A stretch of DNA of 9,278 nucleotides from an uncultured Prevotella sp. (GTDB lineage: Bacteria; Bacteroidota; Bacteroidia; Bacteroidales; Bacteroidaceae), in NCBI GenBank assembly GCA_900553595.1, contig USEC01000054.1, positions 1-9,278 of the forward strand. The letters run 5' to 3'. Made by a program: the position numbers and the translations under genes. Below are positions 1 through 6,392 of the stretch, piece after piece. Every line of letters starts with the position of its first letter. Position 1 is the stretch's first letter. The notes under the pieces are model-generated. The model made no database searches, was not told where the DNA came from, and saw only the letters and a program-made list of their open reading frames with translations.

Positions 1-72
1 CAATCGCATTCGGTTCGTTGTATGAATCTGACGCAAGCGGTCTTTGACATATTTATATTTTATACCTTTCAT
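1..72 (-). CDS. possible 5' end of a leftward gene, running off the window
   Basis: On the minus strand an ATG at 72-70 opens a frame that stays open to the window edge (24 codons). The visible protein starts MKGIKYKYVKDRLRQ and is strongly basic, with 8 Lys/Arg in 24 residues, as in a cytoplasmic N-terminus before a membrane segment. The ATG directly follows a TAA stop (75-73) of a short upstream frame, which would suit translational coupling. A competing ATG at 50-48 in another frame gives MSKTACVRFIQRTECD. No family can be recognised from so little sequence, and no leftward promoter was found. If real, it is divergent from the Nudix operon. Confidence 0.3.
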   Translation of the reverse strand, partial: MKGIKYKYVKDRLRQIHTTNRMRL

Positions 73-168
73 TTATATCTGTCTTTTCGTAGTCACCCAA
101 TACGGAATGTGATCTTGCTCATCGGCTTCCTCGTCTTGTACAGGCTGCAACGAATGTTTGTCGTGCAA
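73..168 (-). other. short leftward open frame, uncertain
   Basis: This minus-strand frame is open from 210 to the TAA at 75-73, which abuts the ATG at 72. It has no ATG; the only plausible start is TTG at 168-166, giving 31 residues with an acidic run (DEEADEQD) and ending TTKRQI. It could be a tiny coupled gene, the C-terminal remnant of a lost gene, or chance. Nothing in it is recognisable. Confidence 0.15.
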
Positions 169-215
169 ATGAAACGTACTTGATTTTGGGATTTTTTGAG
201 AAAATTTCGCTTACA

Positions 216-232
216 TGCGTAAAAAATACGCA
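216..232. promoter_or_regulatory. palindrome TGCGTA-N5-TACGCA, candidate operator
   Basis: Perfect 6-bp arms (216-221 and 227-232) flank a spacer of five A residues. It ends five bases before the -33 element of the promoter that drives the Nudix regulator gene. Position and dyad symmetry suit a dimeric winged-helix regulator, so autoregulation by the adjacent gene is a reasonable inference. As RNA it would be only a weak hairpin and no transcript is expected here, so a DNA site is more likely than a terminator. Confidence 0.4.
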
Positions 233-237
233 AAATA

Positions 238-269
238 TTTGTGCCTTTAAAATTTAATTTGTAATTTTG
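238..269 (+). promoter_or_regulatory. Bacteroides-type promoter for the Nudix/ADP-ribose operon
   Basis: TTTG at 238-241 and TAATTTTG at 262-269 match the Bacteroidetes primary sigma consensus (TTTG, 19-21 bp, TAnnTTTG), with a 20-bp gap. Transcription should start near 275. The TTG at 267, which would extend the Nudix protein by 14 residues, lies inside the -7 element and so is excluded as a start. Confidence 0.75.
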
Positions 270-308
270 CGGTGTAAAACATACACAAGTATTATTAGTT
301 TGCAAAAT

Positions 309-1013
309 ATGCAAGACACGAATATTGAAAAAAAGTATTGTTATGAGTATCCGCATCCGAGTGTCACTACAGACTGTGTCATCTTCGGTTTTGACGGATC
401 TGAGTTGAATGTACTTCTTGTCAAACGAGGAGTGGAACCTTACAAGGGGTGTTGGGCTTTTCCTGGCGGATTCATGAAAATGTATGAAAACGCCGAAACG
501 GGGGCGCGGCGCGAACTGAAAGAAGAGACGGGGCTTGACACGGCCTACATGAAGCAGTTTCATGCGTTTACTGAGCCTAACCGCGACCCACGTGAGCGCG
601 TGGTGACGATAGCTTACTATGCGCTCGTGAAAATGGAGGAGGTGCGGGGAGGCGATGATGCCGAAGAAGCACGCTGGTTTCCTTTGGGTACAGTGCCACA
701 ACTGGCGTTCGACCACGATCGCATTTTGCGCACGGCGCAACAGGAACTGAGGCGGCAGATACACTTTGAACCGATAGGTTTTGAACTGCTCTCCGAAAAG
801 TTCACCATACGCGACTTGCAGAACCTCTACGAGGCGATACTCGATGTGAAGTTCGACAGACGCAACTTCTACAACAAAATGAAGAAACTGGAACTGCTCG
901 TGCAACTTGACGAGACTGTGCGCCAATCAGCCAAAAAAGATGCTCTTCTGTTCAAGTTCAATTCTGAAAAGTATTATGAGTTGAAGCAGAAAGGTTTCCG
1001 ATTGGAATTCTGA
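309..1013 (+). CDS. NrtR-type transcriptional regulator: Nudix hydrolase domain plus winged helix
   Basis: The protein has 234 residues from the ATG at 309; an upstream TTG at 267 falls inside the promoter. Residues about 15-150 are a Nudix domain with a complete Nudix box at 54-76: G54, E60, then REL-K-EE-T-GL ending at L76. All positions of the G-x5-E-x7-REU-x-EE-x-GU signature are met. Residues about 157-234 resemble the C-terminal winged helix of NrtR proteins (EKFTIRDLQNLYEAILD, then DRRNFYNKM). NrtR-family proteins repress NAD-related genes and respond to ADP-ribose or related nucleotides; Bacteroides AraR is a paralogue acting on arabinose genes. The neighbouring ADP-ribosylglycohydrolase, 39 bp downstream in the same direction, favours an ADP-ribose ligand, and no arabinose genes are present. 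With an intact Nudix box it may also hydrolyse ADP-ribose or a similar substrate. Family call firm; ligand and targets inferred. Confidence 0.87.
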   Translation: MQDTNIEKKYCYEYPHPSVTTDCVIFGFDGSELNVLLVKRGVEPYKGCWAFPGGFMKMYENAETGARRELKEETGLDTAYMKQFHAFTEPNRDPRERVVTIAYYALVKMEEVRGGDDAEEARWFPLGTVPQLAFDHDRILRTAQQELRRQIHFEPIGFELLSEKFTIRDLQNLYEAILDVKFDRRNFYNKMKKLELLVQLDETVRQSAKKDALLFKFNSEKYYELKQKGFRLEF

Positions 1014-1052
1014 TAAGTTATAATTGCATTGAATCTACAAGCATTAGATATT

Positions 1053-1841
1053 ATGTTAGGAAGCATCATCGGCGACATTGTGGGCAGCGTCTATGAGTTC
1101 GCCAATATCAAGACAAAGGAATTCCCGCTATTCAACGACCGGGGCAGTTACACCGACGACTCCATACTGAGTGTGGCTACGGCCGACTGGCTGCTGCATG
1201 GCGGCGACATAGCGAAGTTTTACAGCGACTATGCGGCACGCAATCCGTTTCCCATGGGCGGCTACGGAAGTAGTTTCCAGTTATGGGTGGTGCGCTCGCA
1301 GCGCCAGAACGATTACAGGCCTTACAATTCATGCGGCAACGGCAGCGCCATGCGTGTAGGACCTGTTGGTTGGGCTTTCGATACGAAGGAGCAGACGCTT
1401 GATATGGCGAGACTGTCGGCAGCGTGTACGCACAATCATCCTGACGGCATAAAGGGTGCGCAGACTGCCGCTCTGTGCATATTTATGGCCCGCAACGGCG
1501 CGTCAAAGGAGGAAATGCGCGAAGCCATAGAACATGAAATAGGATATGCCCTAAACTTCACCTGTGATGAAATACGCCCTACATATTGTTGGGGCGGCAC
1601 CTGCGAGAAGAGTGTGCCGCAGGCTGTAGTCGCCTTCCTTGACGGCACGAATTTTGAAGATTGCATACGCAATGCCGTGAGCATAGGAGGTGACAGCGAT
1701 ACTATAGCCTGCATTACGGGAAGCATTGCGGAGGCATTCTACGGTATTCCTGCTGACATAAGGGAGCGTGCTGAAACTTATCTTCCGGAACAAATGTTGG
1801 CCACTGTGCATGAGTTCGAAACCAGATTCGGTGCACGTTAA
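1053..1841 (+). CDS. ADP-ribosylglycohydrolase family protein (ARH/DraG fold)
   Basis: This 262-residue protein has the family landmarks in order: the N-terminal G-D-I-V-G-S with E15, Y-T-D-D-S at 33-37 (first metal-binding cluster), GNGSAMR at 96-101, HNHPDG at 127-132, and GGDSDT at 212-217 (second metal-binding cluster). All metal ligands expected for a Mg-dependent ADP-ribosyl hydrolase are present, so it should be active. Enzymes of this fold cleave ADP-ribose from modified proteins, nucleic acids or small molecules; the target here is unknown. The ATG at 1053 was chosen because MLGSIIGDIVGS is the usual beginning; a TTG at 1029 would add eight residues with no family match. It follows the regulator by 39 bp with no promoter between, and precedes the VWA gene by 55 bp, so the three are probably co-transcribed. 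Confidence 0.9.
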   Translation: MLGSIIGDIVGSVYEFANIKTKEFPLFNDRGSYTDDSILSVATADWLLHGGDIAKFYSDYAARNPFPMGGYGSSFQLWVVRSQRQNDYRPYNSCGNGSAMRVGPVGWAFDTKEQTLDMARLSAACTHNHPDGIKGAQTAALCIFMARNGASKEEMREAIEHEIGYALNFTCDEIRPTYCWGGTCEKSVPQAVVAFLDGTNFEDCIRNAVSIGGDSDTIACITGSIAEAFYGIPADIRERAETYLPEQMLATVHEFETRFGAR

Positions 1842-1896
1842 GTCCCTCAACCACACAAAACACAAAAATGTAAAAATCCTTTAAATACAAACAAAC

Positions 1897-2151
1897 ATGA
1901 CACTTACAGATTTATACAAGAAGGCAGAGAGAAGAGCATCGGCAGCTCAAAGTACAGAATCAGCAAAATGTGGGACTGAAAGCCGTTCGTCGAAAACTAT
2001 AGGCAAACTTGACATGGTAATTGCCTTTGACACTACGGGTTCAATGGCCCTATATATTGGGGCTGTGCGTGATGAGGTGTCGCAACTGGTGCCGCGACTC
2101 TTCGAGGACAACGGCGACATGCGGCTCGGCATAGTGGCTTTCGGCGACTAG
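1897..2151 (+). pseudogene. 5' part of a frameshifted VWA-domain gene (MIDAS half)
   Basis: The ATG at 1897 follows an A-rich leader and opens 84 codons ending at TAG 2149-2151. After a polar, low-complexity N-terminus (1-36), residues 38-84 are the start of a von Willebrand A domain: strand LDMVIAFD, the metal-site loop D45-T-T-G-S49, then a helix and the strand LGIVAFGD. The next VWA elements continue at once in the +1-shifted frame from about 2152, so this is the front half of a gene whose back half is 2156-3163. Rejoining needs two extra bases or one fewer near 2149; restoring two bases after the TA of 2148-2150 would give GD-Y-C-DM, a plausible VWA sequence. The lesion may be a real inactivating mutation, a sequencing or assembly error, or less likely programmed frameshifting. 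Confidence 0.72.
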
Positions 2152-2155
2152 CGAC

Positions 2156-3163
2156 ATGGATGATGCCGGACACTTCGGAAATGCTTACCAATGCGTAGAA
2201 TTGACGGACAATCAGCAGGATCTTATCAATTTCGTGCGTCATTCGGCGGATACGTCAGGCGGTGACGGTGACGAGTTCTATGAGCTTGTGCTGAGGAAGA
2301 TCGTGGATGAGACTCCGTGGCGCGAAGGTTCTACACGCGTAATTCTGCTTATTGCCGATGCCATGCCGCATCCGATAGGCTACTCTTATAAAGGCATCAT
2401 CAGCAACAATGATATCGACTGGCGTGAAGAGGCACGAAAGGCTTCGGACAAAGGCATAAAGATAGACACGGTCACTATCTGTGACCAGTCGTGGATGAAG
2501 GAACTTTCGCGTATGACCAACGGCGTGAGTGCGCCTTTTGAAAGCGGAGAGAAGACGGCACGTCTCGTGGAAGCTGCCGTACTGTCGCGCGGTTCGGCAG
2601 AACAGCGCCGCCGTTGGGACTGTATGCGTGCCAAATATAGTGAGGACGAGGAACTTGACGATGTATATGCCTCTTATTATGAGGAGCGGTGTGACGGTGA
2701 CGACTCGATTGAATATGATAAGGAAGAAGCGAAACCATATAAAGGAAATCTTGAAAACTGTAAGTGGAAGTATGGAGAACCTATGACACCTGAGTGGATA
2801 GAAGAACTGTCTGATGATGAGGTGTTCGTGTTTGGTAGTAATGTCCTGGGGCATCATAAAGGTGGCGCAGCACGAATCGCGCGCAAGAAATTCGGGGCAA
2901 AGATGGGACATCCGAGAGGCTTGCAGGGAAAGTCGTATGCCATTCCTACTGTGGGATTATCCCTGAGCGATATTGAAGAAGAAGTGGGTCGTTTCTGTAC
3001 ATTCGCCAGTATCCATGATGAATTAACGTTCTATGTCACGCCGATAGGTTGCGGTGTAGCCGGATTCACGCCTAAGGACATAGCTCCGATGTTTGCTCCG
3101 ACCGTGCTTATGGAAAATGTGATTCTGCCTGAGGTGTTCTGGGATGAGCTGATGAAAATGTAA
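2156..3163 (+). CDS. 3' part of the same gene: rest of VWA domain plus macro-like A1S_2505-type domain
   Basis: The frame from ATG 2156 encodes 335 residues. Residues 1-145 complete the VWA fold: DTSGGDGDEF at 32-41 supplies the later metal-site residues, RVILLIADAMPH at 61-72 is a core strand, and KIDTVTICD at 102-110 another. Residues 150-205 form an acidic, charged linker. Residues 211-335 match a separate domain seen in phage and bacterial proteins labelled A1S_2505-like: EVFVFGSNVLGHHKGGAA (222-239), GLQGKSYAIPT (255-265), TPIGCGVAG (295-303), DIAPMF (308-313). The GSN and GGAA loops resemble the nucleotide-binding loops of macro domains, so ADP-ribose or NAD-derivative binding is inferred. 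No Shine-Dalgarno site precedes ATG 2156 and it starts mid-domain, so it is probably not a natural start. Whole gene would be about 420 residues. It is last in the ADP-ribose cluster and ends just before a strong terminator. Confidence 0.75.
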   Translation: MDDAGHFGNAYQCVELTDNQQDLINFVRHSADTSGGDGDEFYELVLRKIVDETPWREGSTRVILLIADAMPHPIGYSYKGIISNNDIDWREEARKASDKGIKIDTVTICDQSWMKELSRMTNGVSAPFESGEKTARLVEAAVLSRGSAEQRRRWDCMRAKYSEDEELDDVYASYYEERCDGDDSIEYDKEEAKPYKGNLENCKWKYGEPMTPEWIEELSDDEVFVFGSNVLGHHKGGAARIARKKFGAKMGHPRGLQGKSYAIPTVGLSLSDIEEEVGRFCTFASIHDELTFYVTPIGCGVAGFTPKDIAPMFAPTVLMENVILPEVFWDELMKM

Positions 3164-3183
3164 GGTATTGCATTTAGTGCAGA

Positions 3184-3232
3184 AAAAAAACTCCACGCAG
3201 ACTGTCTTTTGCTGTCTGCGTGGAGTTTTTTT
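3184..3232. terminator. bidirectional intrinsic terminator between convergent genes
   Basis: CTCCACGCAGAC (3191-3202) pairs perfectly with GTCTGCGTGGAG (3214-3225) around an 11-nt loop. The stem is flanked by seven or more A on the left (from 3183) and seven T on the right (3226-3232). It therefore works on both strands: for the VWA gene arriving from the left and asnS arriving from the right. Confidence 0.93.
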
Positions 3233-3263
3233 AGTGTTATTTCTGTTGTGTCGTGCTTCGTTT

Positions 3264-4691
3264 TTAGAACTCAGCCGACTTCGGTGTGCGTGGGAAAGGA
3301 ATCACGTCGCGGATGTTCTGCATGCCGGTAACGAAGAGGATGAGACGCTCGAAACCGAGTCCGAAACCTGCGTGAGGGCATGATCCGTACTTGCGTGTGT
3401 CGAGATACCATGTCATATCCTTCATAGGTATATGGCGTTCTTCTATCTCGTTGATGAGCTTGTCGTAGTTTTCTTCGCGTACTGAACCGCCGATGATTTC
3501 GCCAATCTGTGGGAAGAGAACATCGGTGCCCTGTACTGTTGCGCCGCTCTTGCCGCCGAATCCGGATTCTTCTTCGTCTATCTTCATGTAGAATGCCTTG
3601 ATGGCTTTCGGGTAGTTGGTCATGATGACAGGTTTCTTGAAGTGTTCCTCCACGAGGAAACGCTCGTGCTCGGATGCGAGGTCGTCGCCCCATTCGCATG
3701 GAAACTCAAACTTCTTGCCGTTCTTGATGGCTTCCTGAAGGATGCGTATGCCTTCGGTGTAGGGCAGGCGTACGAATTCTGATTCGAGCACGCTGTTCAG
3801 ACGCTCAAGCAGTCCCTTGTCGATGCGTGCGTTGAGGAATTCGAGGTCGTCCTTGCAATGTTCCAAAGCCCAGCGTATGCAGTATTTGATGAAGTCCTCT
3901 TCGAGGTCCATCAGTTCGGGAAGGTTCATGAAGGCTACTTCCGGTTCAATCATCCAGAACTCTGCAAGGTGGCGCGGAGTGTTTGAGTTTTCGGCGCGGA
4001 ATGTGGGACCGAAGGTGTAGATTGCTCCGAGGGCTGTGGCTCCGAGTTCGCCTTCAAGCTGTCCGCTCACGGTGAGCGAAGTCTGCTTTCCGAAGAAGTC
4101 ATCGCTGTAATCTATCTTTCCGTTCTCGTCCTTTTTCAGGTCGTAGAGGTTCTTCGTTGTCACCTGGAACATCTGTCCTGCGCCTTCGCAGTCGCTTGCT
4201 GTAATCAGCGGAGTGTGGAAGTAGAAGAAACCGTGCTCGTGGAAGTAAGTGTGGATAGCCATTGCCATGTTGTGACGGATGCGCATCACTGCACCGAATG
4301 TGTTGGTGCGCAGACGCAGATGGGCATACTGGCGCATGTACTCGAATGTCTGTCCCTTCTTCTGCATGGGATAATCGCTTCCGCAGAGTCCGTAGAGTTC
4401 GAGGCTTTCGCACTGTATTTCCGATGTCTGTCCCTTGCCTTGGCTTTCCACCAGTGTGCCGGTTGCGCTGATGCAGGCACCGGTGGTAATCTGTTTGAGC
4501 AGAGTGTCGTCGAATTTCGACGGATCGACAACAATCTGTATGTTGTTGATTGTAGAGCCATCGTTGAGTGCTATGAAATCGACGGCTTTGCTGCTGCGGT
4601 GGGTACGCACCCATCCTTTCACGTTTACGGTGCTTCCGAAGTCGGTGCACTTCAACGCATCTACAACTTTTGTTCTCTTGATTGTATCCAT
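3264..4691 (-). CDS. asnS: asparaginyl-tRNA synthetase
   Basis: This 475-residue class IIb synthetase joins asparagine to tRNA-Asn in the cytoplasm. An N-terminal OB-fold anticodon-binding domain covers about residues 19-105 (VNVKGWVRTHRSSKAVDFI... near its start). The catalytic core shows motif 1 around 147-164 (HTYFHEHGFFYFHTPLIT), motif 2 at 231-251 (FRAENSNTPRHLAEFWMIEPE) and motif 3 at 442-451 (GFGLGFERLI), followed by IPFPRTP. Length and motif order are typical of bacterial AsnRS, and the FRAENSNT form of motif 2 separates it from AspRS. No truncation is seen. It is the last gene of the leftward purB-rluB-asnS series, 122 bp after rluB, and ends 31 bp before the shared terminator. Confidence 0.97.
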   Translation of the reverse strand: MDTIKRTKVVDALKCTDFGSTVNVKGWVRTHRSSKAVDFIALNDGSTINNIQIVVDPSKFDDTLLKQITTGACISATGTLVESQGKGQTSEIQCESLELYGLCGSDYPMQKKGQTFEYMRQYAHLRLRTNTFGAVMRIRHNMAMAIHTYFHEHGFFYFHTPLITASDCEGAGQMFQVTTKNLYDLKKDENGKIDYSDDFFGKQTSLTVSGQLEGELGATALGAIYTFGPTFRAENSNTPRHLAEFWMIEPEVAFMNLPELMDLEEDFIKYCIRWALEHCKDDLEFLNARIDKGLLERLNSVLESEFVRLPYTEGIRILQEAIKNGKKFEFPCEWGDDLASEHERFLVEEHFKKPVIMTNYPKAIKAFYMKIDEEESGFGGKSGATVQGTDVLFPQIGEIIGGSVREENYDKLINEIEERHIPMKDMTWYLDTRKYGSCPHAGFGLGFERLILFVTGMQNIRDVIPFPRTPKSAEF

Positions 4692-4753
4692 TGTGTCAAT
4701 GTTTTATGTTCAATGTTCGGTGTCCTGTTTATATATAATGTATGATGCCTGAA

Positions 4754-4784
4754 TCTGTTGCCGGCCGGAATGAGCGGCAACAGA
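4754..4784 (-). terminator. hairpin in the rluB-asnS gap; weak terminator or leader structure
   Basis: TCTGTTGCCG (4754-4763) pairs with CGGCAACAGA (4775-4784), a perfect 10-bp stem with an 11-nt loop. It lies 30 bp after the rluB stop and 63 bp before the asnS start. In the leftward direction no U-run follows, so a complete intrinsic terminator is not supported. It may trim or stabilise mRNA ends, or modulate asnS read-through. Confidence 0.45.
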
Positions 4785-4813
4785 ATTGGCATTACGCATT
4801 ATTCCGTCGGACA

Positions 4814-6229
4814 TTATTCGAAGGCTCCCATGCGCAGCATATCCACTTCCTTCTCTGTGAGGAAGCGCCAGTCGCCGCGGCGGAGGTTCTTCTTGGTGAG
4901 TCCTGCAAACTGTACGCGGTCGAGCTTCACCACACGGTAGCCGAGGTGCTCGAAGATGCGGCGCACGATGCGGTTCTTTCCGCTGTGAATCTCGATGCCT
5001 ACCTGGCTCTTGTCGGTGTCGCTGGCATACTCGATGGCGTCGGCATGTACTTCGCCGTCCTCAAGTTCGATGCCGTCGGCAATCTGCTGCAGGTCGTGTG
5101 CTGTCACGTTCTTGTCGAGATAGACATGGTAAACCTTCTTCTTGAGGAACTTGGGGTGTGTGAGCTTCGAGGCGAGGTCGCCGTCGTTGGTGAGGAGAAG
5201 CACGCCGGTGGTGTTGCGGTCGAGTCGGCCTACGGGGTAGATGCGCTCAGGACATACGTTCTTGACGAGGTCCATTACGGTCTTGCGCTGCTGTGGGTCA
5301 TCGCTTGTGGTGACGCAATCCTTCGGCTTGTTGAGCAGGACATAAACCTTCTTCTCAAGGGTTACGGGCTGGTCGTGGAACTTTATTTCGTCGGTGCGCA
5401 TTACCTTTGTTCCGAGTTCTGTTACAGCTTCGCCGTTCACTGTCACCACTCCTGCCTGTATGAATTCATCGGCTTCGCGACGGCTGCATACGCCTGCGTT
5501 GGCGAGGAACTTGTTGAGACGGATGGGTTCGTTCGGGTCGAAGTTCTCCTCTTTATATTCTATGCGCTTTTTCAAGCTGTATTTTGCATTGGGATCGTAG
5601 CCGGCGGAATGCTGACGCTGATAGCCCTGCTGGTAGCCGCCGTGGTTGTTGTAGCCTCCCTGACGCTGGTAGCCTCCGCGGTTGAATCCTCCCTGGCGTG
5701 GCTGATAGCCTTGCTGACGCGGCTGGTAGCCCTGCTGTCCGTCGGCATTGTACTGGCGCGGCTGGTAACCCTGCTGGCGTGGCTGGTAGCCTCCCTGCTG
5801 TCCGTCGTTGTTGTAACGTGGGCGGTAGCCTCCCTGCTGGCGTGGTTGGTAGCCGTTCTGCTGTCCGTCGTTGTTGTAACGTGGGCGGTAGCCTCCCTGC
5901 TGACGCTGCTGGTAGCCTCCCTGCTGTCCGTCGTTGTTGTAGCGCGGGCGGTATCCTCCCTGCTGACGCTGCTGGTAGCCGCTGTTGCTGTTCGACTGCA
6001 AAGCTGCGCCGAAGCCTTCGGGGCGGAAGCCGCCTTCGTCGTTGCTTGTGTTGGCGCGGTCGGCATTAAATGTGCGCTGGGCGTGGATACGCGGACGCTG
6101 CGGGCGTCCTGTCACGCTGCGGTATTCTCTCTGATAACTCCCTGCGGAACGGCCATAGCTCTCGCTTTTGCCTGTAGTTTGATCCGCTGATGACTGCTCC
6201 TGATTTTTGCTTTCTAATTCTAAATCCAT
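4814..6229 (-). CDS. rluB: RsuA/RluB-family rRNA pseudouridine synthase with long repetitive N-terminal extension
   Basis: The protein has 471 residues, about 235 of them a disordered extension. Residues 1-83 are polar and low in complexity; 84-206 are tandem Q/G/R/Y/N-rich repeats. The conserved part starts near 236: an S4 RNA-binding domain (IRLNKFLANAGVCSRREADE..., 236 to about 283) and the catalytic domain from about 295, with the active-site aspartate D337 in GRLDRNTTGVLLLTNDGDL. HPKFLKKKVYHVYLD and GKNRIVRRIFEHLGYRV follow as in RluB/RsuA enzymes. They convert a specific uridine of rRNA to pseudouridine; RluB acts on 23S rRNA, but the exact site cannot be read from sequence. The extension is probably an RNA- or ribosome-associating tail. 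It lies between purB (163 bp upstream) and asnS (122 bp downstream). Start chosen at the only good ATG before the repeats. Confidence 0.92.
   Translation of the reverse strand: MDLELESKNQEQSSADQTTGKSESYGRSAGSYQREYRSVTGRPQRPRIHAQRTFNADRANTSNDEGGFRPEGFGAALQSNSNSGYQQRQQGGYRPRYNNDGQQGGYQQRQQGGYRPRYNNDGQQNGYQPRQQGGYRPRYNNDGQQGGYQPRQQGYQPRQYNADGQQGYQPRQQGYQPRQGGFNRGGYQRQGGYNNHGGYQQGYQRQHSAGYDPNAKYSLKKRIEYKEENFDPNEPIRLNKFLANAGVCSRREADEFIQAGVVTVNGEAVTELGTKVMRTDEIKFHDQPVTLEKKVYVLLNKPKDCVTTSDDPQQRKTVMDLVKNVCPERIYPVGRLDRNTTGVLLLTNDGDLASKLTHPKFLKKKVYHVYLDKNVTAHDLQQIADGIELEDGEVHADAIEYASDTDKSQVGIEIHSGKNRIVRRIFEHLGYRVVKLDRVQFAGLTKKNLRRGDWRFLTEKEVDMLRMGAFE
5612..5980 (-). repeat. in-gene tandem repeat encoding GGYRPRYNNDGQQ-type units
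   Basis: Within rluB, residues 84-206 are built from a 21-residue (63-bp) unit, GGYRPRYNNDGQQ plus GGYQQRQQ-like. Three close copies begin at residues 91, 112 and 133. Decayed copies follow (GYQPRQYNADGQQ; shorter GYQPRQ and GGYNNHGGYQ units). At DNA level the segment CTGTCCGTCGTTGTTGTA recurs every 63 bp. Such tracts change copy number by slippage or recombination. Confidence 0.9.
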
Positions 6230-6260
6230 TTTTTTGATAGTTGTAGCCTCACGGCTTGGT

Positions 6261-6291
6261 TAATAATTCTAATAATTGTAACTATTGTCAA
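6261..6291 (-). promoter_or_regulatory. possible promoter ahead of rluB, weak
   Basis: Read leftward, TTGACA (6291-6286) and TTATTA (6266-6261) lie 19 bp apart and 31 bp before the rluB start. The first box matches a generic sigma-70 -35. The second does not match the Bacteroides TAnnTTTG element. The octamer TAATAATT occurs twice in tandem here (6261-6268 and 6270-6277). An internal promoter is possible; read-through from purB is at least as likely. Confidence 0.22.
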
Positions 6292-6375
6292 GCCCATTCT
6301 TGCTTACGGGCTGCTTTGTTGTTTGTTTGTATTTTGTTTTCTTTTGCTTCGTATTATTCCTGCATGGTTCTGTCT

Positions 6376-6392
6376 TGCCTTTTGGTAAGGCA
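6376..6392 (-). terminator. small hairpin at the purB stop codon
   Basis: TGCCTT (6376-6381) pairs with AAGGCA (6387-6392) around a 5-nt loop, immediately after the purB stop (6395-6393). The 6-bp stem has no U-run behind it in the leftward direction, so it is at best a partial terminator or an mRNA 3'-end stabiliser. Confidence 0.25.

Noticed and set aside
93..926. 277-codon leftward frame antisense to the Nudix regulator
   Set aside because: It covers the promoter and most of a gene with a full Nudix box and winged helix. The antisense product has no recognisable features.
1029..1052. TTG extension of the ADP-ribosylglycohydrolase
   Set aside because: The eight extra residues do not match the family start, whereas ATG 1053 gives the standard N-terminus.
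2141..2160. Programmed +1 frameshifting at GAC-TAG-C
   Set aside because: The RF2-type CUU-UGA-C slip site and an upstream Shine-Dalgarno-like stimulator are absent, so a mutation or sequence error is simpler. Not fully excluded.
3168..3383. 71-codon rightward frame after the VWA gene
   Set aside because: It runs through the terminator stem and into the antisense of the asnS 3' end, with no coding character.
4742..6190. 482-codon rightward open frame antisense to rluB
   Set aside because: It lies opposite an unmistakable pseudouridine synthase. Its Leu/Val/Ala-rich monotony mirrors the repeat tract, and no family or start context supports it.
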